8,652 bases of DNA from JAFGBM01 sp964564915 (GTDB lineage Bacteria; Actinomycetota; Actinomycetes; Actinomycetales; Demequinaceae), in contig CAZMCU010000052.1 of the NCBI GenBank assembly GCA_964564915.1, positions 1-8,652 on the forward strand, read 5' to 3'. Position numbers and translations under genes: made by a program. A model generated the notes under the pieces. That model ran no database searches. It saw nothing but the letters and a program-made list of their open reading frames with translations, and had not been told where the DNA came from. Shown piece after piece: positions 5,934 through 8,652 of the stretch; the stretch's first letter is position 1; the number at the start of each line of letters is the position of its first letter.

Positions 5934-7146
5934 GCGGATCGTCCTCGCATACTCCGGGGGTCTTGACACCTCCGTCGCCATCGGCTGGATCGCCGACGCC
6001 ACGGGCGCGGAGGTCGTCGCCGTGGCCATCGACGTTGGCCAAGGGGGAGAGGATCTTGAGGTCATTCGGAAGCGCGCCCTCGACTGCGGAGCGGTGGAAG
6101 CCTACGTGGTCGACGCCCGCGATGAGTTTGCGACCGAGTACTGCATGCCCGCCCTCCAGGCGAACGCCCTCTACATGGACCGCTACCCCCTCGTGTCGTC
6201 CCTCTCCCGGCCCGTCATCGTCAAGCACCTCGTTACCGCAGCCAAGAAGTTCGGGGCGTCGACGGTCGCGCACGGGTGCACGGGGAAGGGGAACGATCAG
6301 GTGCGGTTCGAGGTGGGAATCGTCTCCCTCGCGCCCGACCTCAAGTGCATCGCCCCCGTCCGTGACCTCGCGCTGACCCGCGACAAGGCGATCGACTATG
6401 CCGAGAAGAACAAGCTGCCCATCGCGACGACCAAGAAGAACCCGTTCAGCATCGACCAAAACGTGTGGGGCCGTGCCGTCGAGACGGGGTATCTCGAGGA
6501 CATCTGGAACGCGCCGACCAAGGACGTCTACTCCTACACGGATGACCCCGCCTTCCCTCCCGTCCCCGATGAGGTCGTCATCACGTTCCAGAAGGGCGTT
6601 CCGGTCGCCTTGGATGGCGAGTCCGTGACGCCCCTCGAGGCGGTTCAGGAGATGAACCGGCGCGCCGGCGCCCAGGGGATCGGGCGGATCGACATGGTCG
6701 AGGACCGGCTCGTGGGTATTAAGTCGCGCGAAATCTACGAGGCGCCGGGGGCGATCGCGCTCATCGAGGCCCACCGGGAGTTGGAGAACGTGACGGTCGA
6801 GCGCGAGCAGGCGCGGTTCAAGGCCGTGGTCGGGAGGCGGTGGACCGAGCTCGTCTACGACGGCATGTGGTTCAGCCCCCTCAAGCGGTCGCTCGACGCA
6901 TTCCTCGCGACCACGCAGGAGTACGTGAGCGGGGACATTCGCATGGTGCTGCATGGCGGAACGGCGATCGTGACGGGGAGAAGGTCGGCGTCGAGCCTCT
7001 ACGACTTCAGCCTCGCCACCTACGATGAGGGGGACACGTTCGATCAGAGCGCGGCGCGGGGATTCATCGAGATCTACGGCCTCGCCGCTAAGCAAGCCGC
7101 GGCGCGGGATGAGGCTTCTGGCGGTGCGGGCAAGAACAAGCGGTAG
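5926..7146 (+). CDS. argG: Argininosuccinate synthase
   Basis: ArgG condenses citrulline and aspartate using ATP, giving argininosuccinate, AMP and pyrophosphate. The N-terminal ATP-pyrophosphatase loop AYSGGLDTS is at residues 8-16, followed by AIDVGQGGEDLE. The segment HGCTGKGNDQVRFE at 116-129 contributes to the nucleotide, citrulline and aspartate sites, and TKKNPFSIDQNVWGR, the IGRIDMVEDRLVGIKSRE segment and YDGMWFSPL are all characteristic of the family. The 406 aa length matches the common bacterial type of about 400 aa. The extreme C-terminus (ASGGAGKNKR) is a short Gly/Lys tail. The start overlaps the end of argR by eight bases (ATGGCTGA), and the stop TAG runs into the argH ribosome site. 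The weak ribosome site suggests partial dependence on argR translation. Confidence 0.97.
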   Translation: MAERIVLAYSGGLDTSVAIGWIADATGAEVVAVAIDVGQGGEDLEVIRKRALDCGAVEAYVVDARDEFATEYCMPALQANALYMDRYPLVSSLSRPVIVKHLVTAAKKFGASTVAHGCTGKGNDQVRFEVGIVSLAPDLKCIAPVRDLALTRDKAIDYAEKNKLPIATTKKNPFSIDQNVWGRAVETGYLEDIWNAPTKDVYSYTDDPAFPPVPDEVVITFQKGVPVALDGESVTPLEAVQEMNRRAGAQGIGRIDMVEDRLVGIKSREIYEAPGAIALIEAHRELENVTVEREQARFKAVVGRRWTELVYDGMWFSPLKRSLDAFLATTQEYVSGDIRMVLHGGTAIVTGRRSASSLYDFSLATYDEGDTFDQSAARGFIEIYGLAAKQAAARDEASGGAGKNKR

Positions 7147-7150
7147 GAGG
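7145..7150 (+). promoter_or_regulatory. Perfect Shine-Dalgarno of argH
   Basis: AGGAGG lies four bases before ATG 7155 and overlaps the argG stop codon (TAGGAGG). It is the strongest ribosome site in the window and settles the argH start, including its N-terminal tail. argH can therefore be translated more independently than the other genes. Confidence 0.85.
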
Positions 7151-7154
7151 AACG

Positions 7155-8651
7155 ATGGCGAAGGCGAAAGCAAGCCACGTTGGCAAGGAGGGTGGCGCGG
7201 CGAAGGGACCCGAATCTCAAGGCGCTACCCCATCGAAGGCGGCGACGAACGCCGGGACCCTGTGGGGAGGGCGATTCGAATCCGCGTCGGCCCCCGCGCT
7301 CCTCGCCCTGAGCCGCTCGATCCCCGTCGATTGGCGCCTCGCCGACGACGACCTCGCCGGGTCCATCGCCCACGTCCGGGCGCTGGAAAAGGCCGGGGTG
7401 GTGACGGGCAAGGAGGCGACGGCCATCGTCGGCGCGCTTCACACGCTTCAAGGCGAGGTTGCGTCCGGCACCTTCCTTCCGCGGGAAGACGACGAGGACG
7501 TGCATGCCGCGCTCGAGCGGGGGCTCATCGAGAAACTCGGGCCGGAACTCGGTGGCAAGATCCGCGCGGGGCGAAGCCGCAACGACCAGATCGCGACCCT
7601 CATCCGCGTCTACCTCCGGCGCCACGCGAGGATCATCGCGGCGCTCGTTCTCGACGTGGTCGACGCTCTCTTGGAGCAGGCGGACCGGCACATCGACGAC
7701 CCGATGCCGGGGCGGACGCACATGCAGAACGCTCAGCCCGTGACGATCGCGCACAGCCTCATGGCGTACGCGTGGCCGTTGCTGCGCGATGTCGAGCGCT
7801 TGACCGATTGGGACTCGCGGGCGTCGTGGTCACCCTATGGCGCGGGGGCGCTCGCCGGCTCGACCCTCGGGCTCGATCCCGCGGCGGTAGCCGAGAGCCT
7901 CGGCTTCAACGGGCCGCTGGAGAATTCGATCGACGCCGTCTCCGCCCGCGACGTGGTCGCGGAGTTCGCGTGGATCGCGGCGATGATGGGGGTGGACCTG
8001 TCGCGGATCTCGGAGGATGTCGTCACGTGGGCGACGACGGAGTTCGGCTTCGTCCGGTTGGATGACGCCTACTCGACCGGTTCGAGCATCATGCCGCAGA
8101 AGAAGAATCCCGACATCGCGGAGTTGGCGCGGGGCAAGGCGGGCCGGTTGATCGGCGACCTGACCGGGCTCCTCGCGACGCTCAAGGGCCTGCCGCTCGC
8201 GTACAACCGCGACCTTCAGGAGGACAAGGAGCCGGTGTTCGACGCCGTCGACACCCTTGAGGTGGTGCTGCCCGCCTTCGCGGGGATGGTCAAGACGTTG
8301 CGGTTCCAAGCGGAGCGGACGGCGGCGCTCGCCCCCGCCGGGTTCTCCCTGGCGACCGATCTGGCCGATTGGCTTGCGCGGGAGGGCATGCCGTTCCGCG
8401 AGGCGCACGAGGTGGCCGGGGCGTGCGTGCGGTTGTGCGAGAAGCGGGGAATCGGGCTCGACGAGATGTCGGACGACGACCTGGCCGGGATTTCGCCCGC
8501 GTTGCGCCCCGAGGTGCGGGAGGCGCTCACGGTGGAGGCGGCGCTCGCGTCGCGGGATTCCACCGGTGGGACGGCTCCCGTGCGCGTAGCCGAACAGGGG
8601 AAGGCCGCGCGGGCTCGCGTCAAGCACTTCCGGCCGTGGGCTGCGGGGTAG
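7155..8651 (+). CDS. argH: Argininosuccinate lyase
   Basis: ArgH splits argininosuccinate into arginine and fumarate and belongs to the fumarase/aspartase superfamily, normally a homotetramer. The family core begins at TLWGGRF (residues 35-41). Next come AGRSRNDQ (S141-Q145), the GRTHMQNAQPV segment with T188 and catalytic H189, and the superfamily signature GSSIMPQKKNPD at 309-320 with the S310-S311 pair on the mobile catalytic loop. LAYNRDLQEDKEPVFD and the C-terminal GGTAPVRVAEQ are also typical. Residues 1-34 are an extension rich in Lys, Ala and Gly, absent from the usual protein of about 460-475 aa, which explains the total of 498 aa. The ATG is supported by AGGAGG four bases upstream, and I see no ATG, GTG or TTG in frame between it and the core. 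The stop TAG is one base before the window ends, so the gene is complete but nothing downstream is visible. Confidence 0.97.
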   Translation: MAKAKASHVGKEGGAAKGPESQGATPSKAATNAGTLWGGRFESASAPALLALSRSIPVDWRLADDDLAGSIAHVRALEKAGVVTGKEATAIVGALHTLQGEVASGTFLPREDDEDVHAALERGLIEKLGPELGGKIRAGRSRNDQIATLIRVYLRRHARIIAALVLDVVDALLEQADRHIDDPMPGRTHMQNAQPVTIAHSLMAYAWPLLRDVERLTDWDSRASWSPYGAGALAGSTLGLDPAAVAESLGFNGPLENSIDAVSARDVVAEFAWIAAMMGVDLSRISEDVVTWATTEFGFVRLDDAYSTGSSIMPQKKNPDIAELARGKAGRLIGDLTGLLATLKGLPLAYNRDLQEDKEPVFDAVDTLEVVLPAFAGMVKTLRFQAERTAALAPAGFSLATDLADWLAREGMPFREAHEVAGACVRLCEKRGIGLDEMSDDDLAGISPALRPEVREALTVEAALASRDSTGGTAPVRVAEQGKAARARVKHFRPWAAG

Positions 8652-8652
8652 T

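Overview
The window is one complete, tightly packed arginine biosynthesis operon, all on the + strand, in the order argC-argJ-argB-argD-argF-argR-argG-argH. High G+C (roughly two-thirds by eye), strong G/C preference at third codon positions and this gene order point to an actinobacterium; argCJBDFRGH is the arrangement known from mycobacteria, corynebacteria and bifidobacteria. I cannot fix the genus. Some sequence details (GCNV at the ArgC active site, TLRTQ in ArgF) differ from the mycobacterial versions, so a different actinobacterial branch is likely.

Layout: bases 1-40 hold a plausible promoter (TTGCGG, 17 bp, TATAGT) overlapped by an ARG-box-like palindrome at 32-45, then argC. From argC to argR each gene starts inside the stop codon of the one before (five ATGA junctions in a row). 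argR and argG overlap by 8 bases, and argG and argH are separated by 8 bases carrying a perfect AGGAGG. Only one base follows the argH stop, so no terminator or downstream gene can be seen. There is no gene-free stretch longer than 40 bases.

Pathway: ArgJ transfers acetyl from N-acetylornithine to glutamate, making N-acetylglutamate and releasing ornithine (the cyclic route). ArgB phosphorylates N-acetylglutamate, ArgC reduces the acyl phosphate to the semialdehyde, ArgD transaminates it to N-acetylornithine, ArgF carbamoylates ornithine to citrulline, and ArgG plus ArgH convert citrulline to arginine. ArgR, encoded inside the operon, is the arginine-responsive repressor that probably binds the box before argC. 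ArgB also carries the features of arginine-inhibited kinases, so control appears to act on both transcription and enzyme activity.

I found no undescribed system. The points worth a second look are the promoter/operator/start arrangement at argC (possibly a leaderless mRNA), the unusual carbamoyl-phosphate motif in ArgF, the ArgC active-site variant, the N-terminal tail of ArgH, and a small hairpin just before argG. No RNA genes, mobile elements, CRISPR arrays or long repeats were seen.
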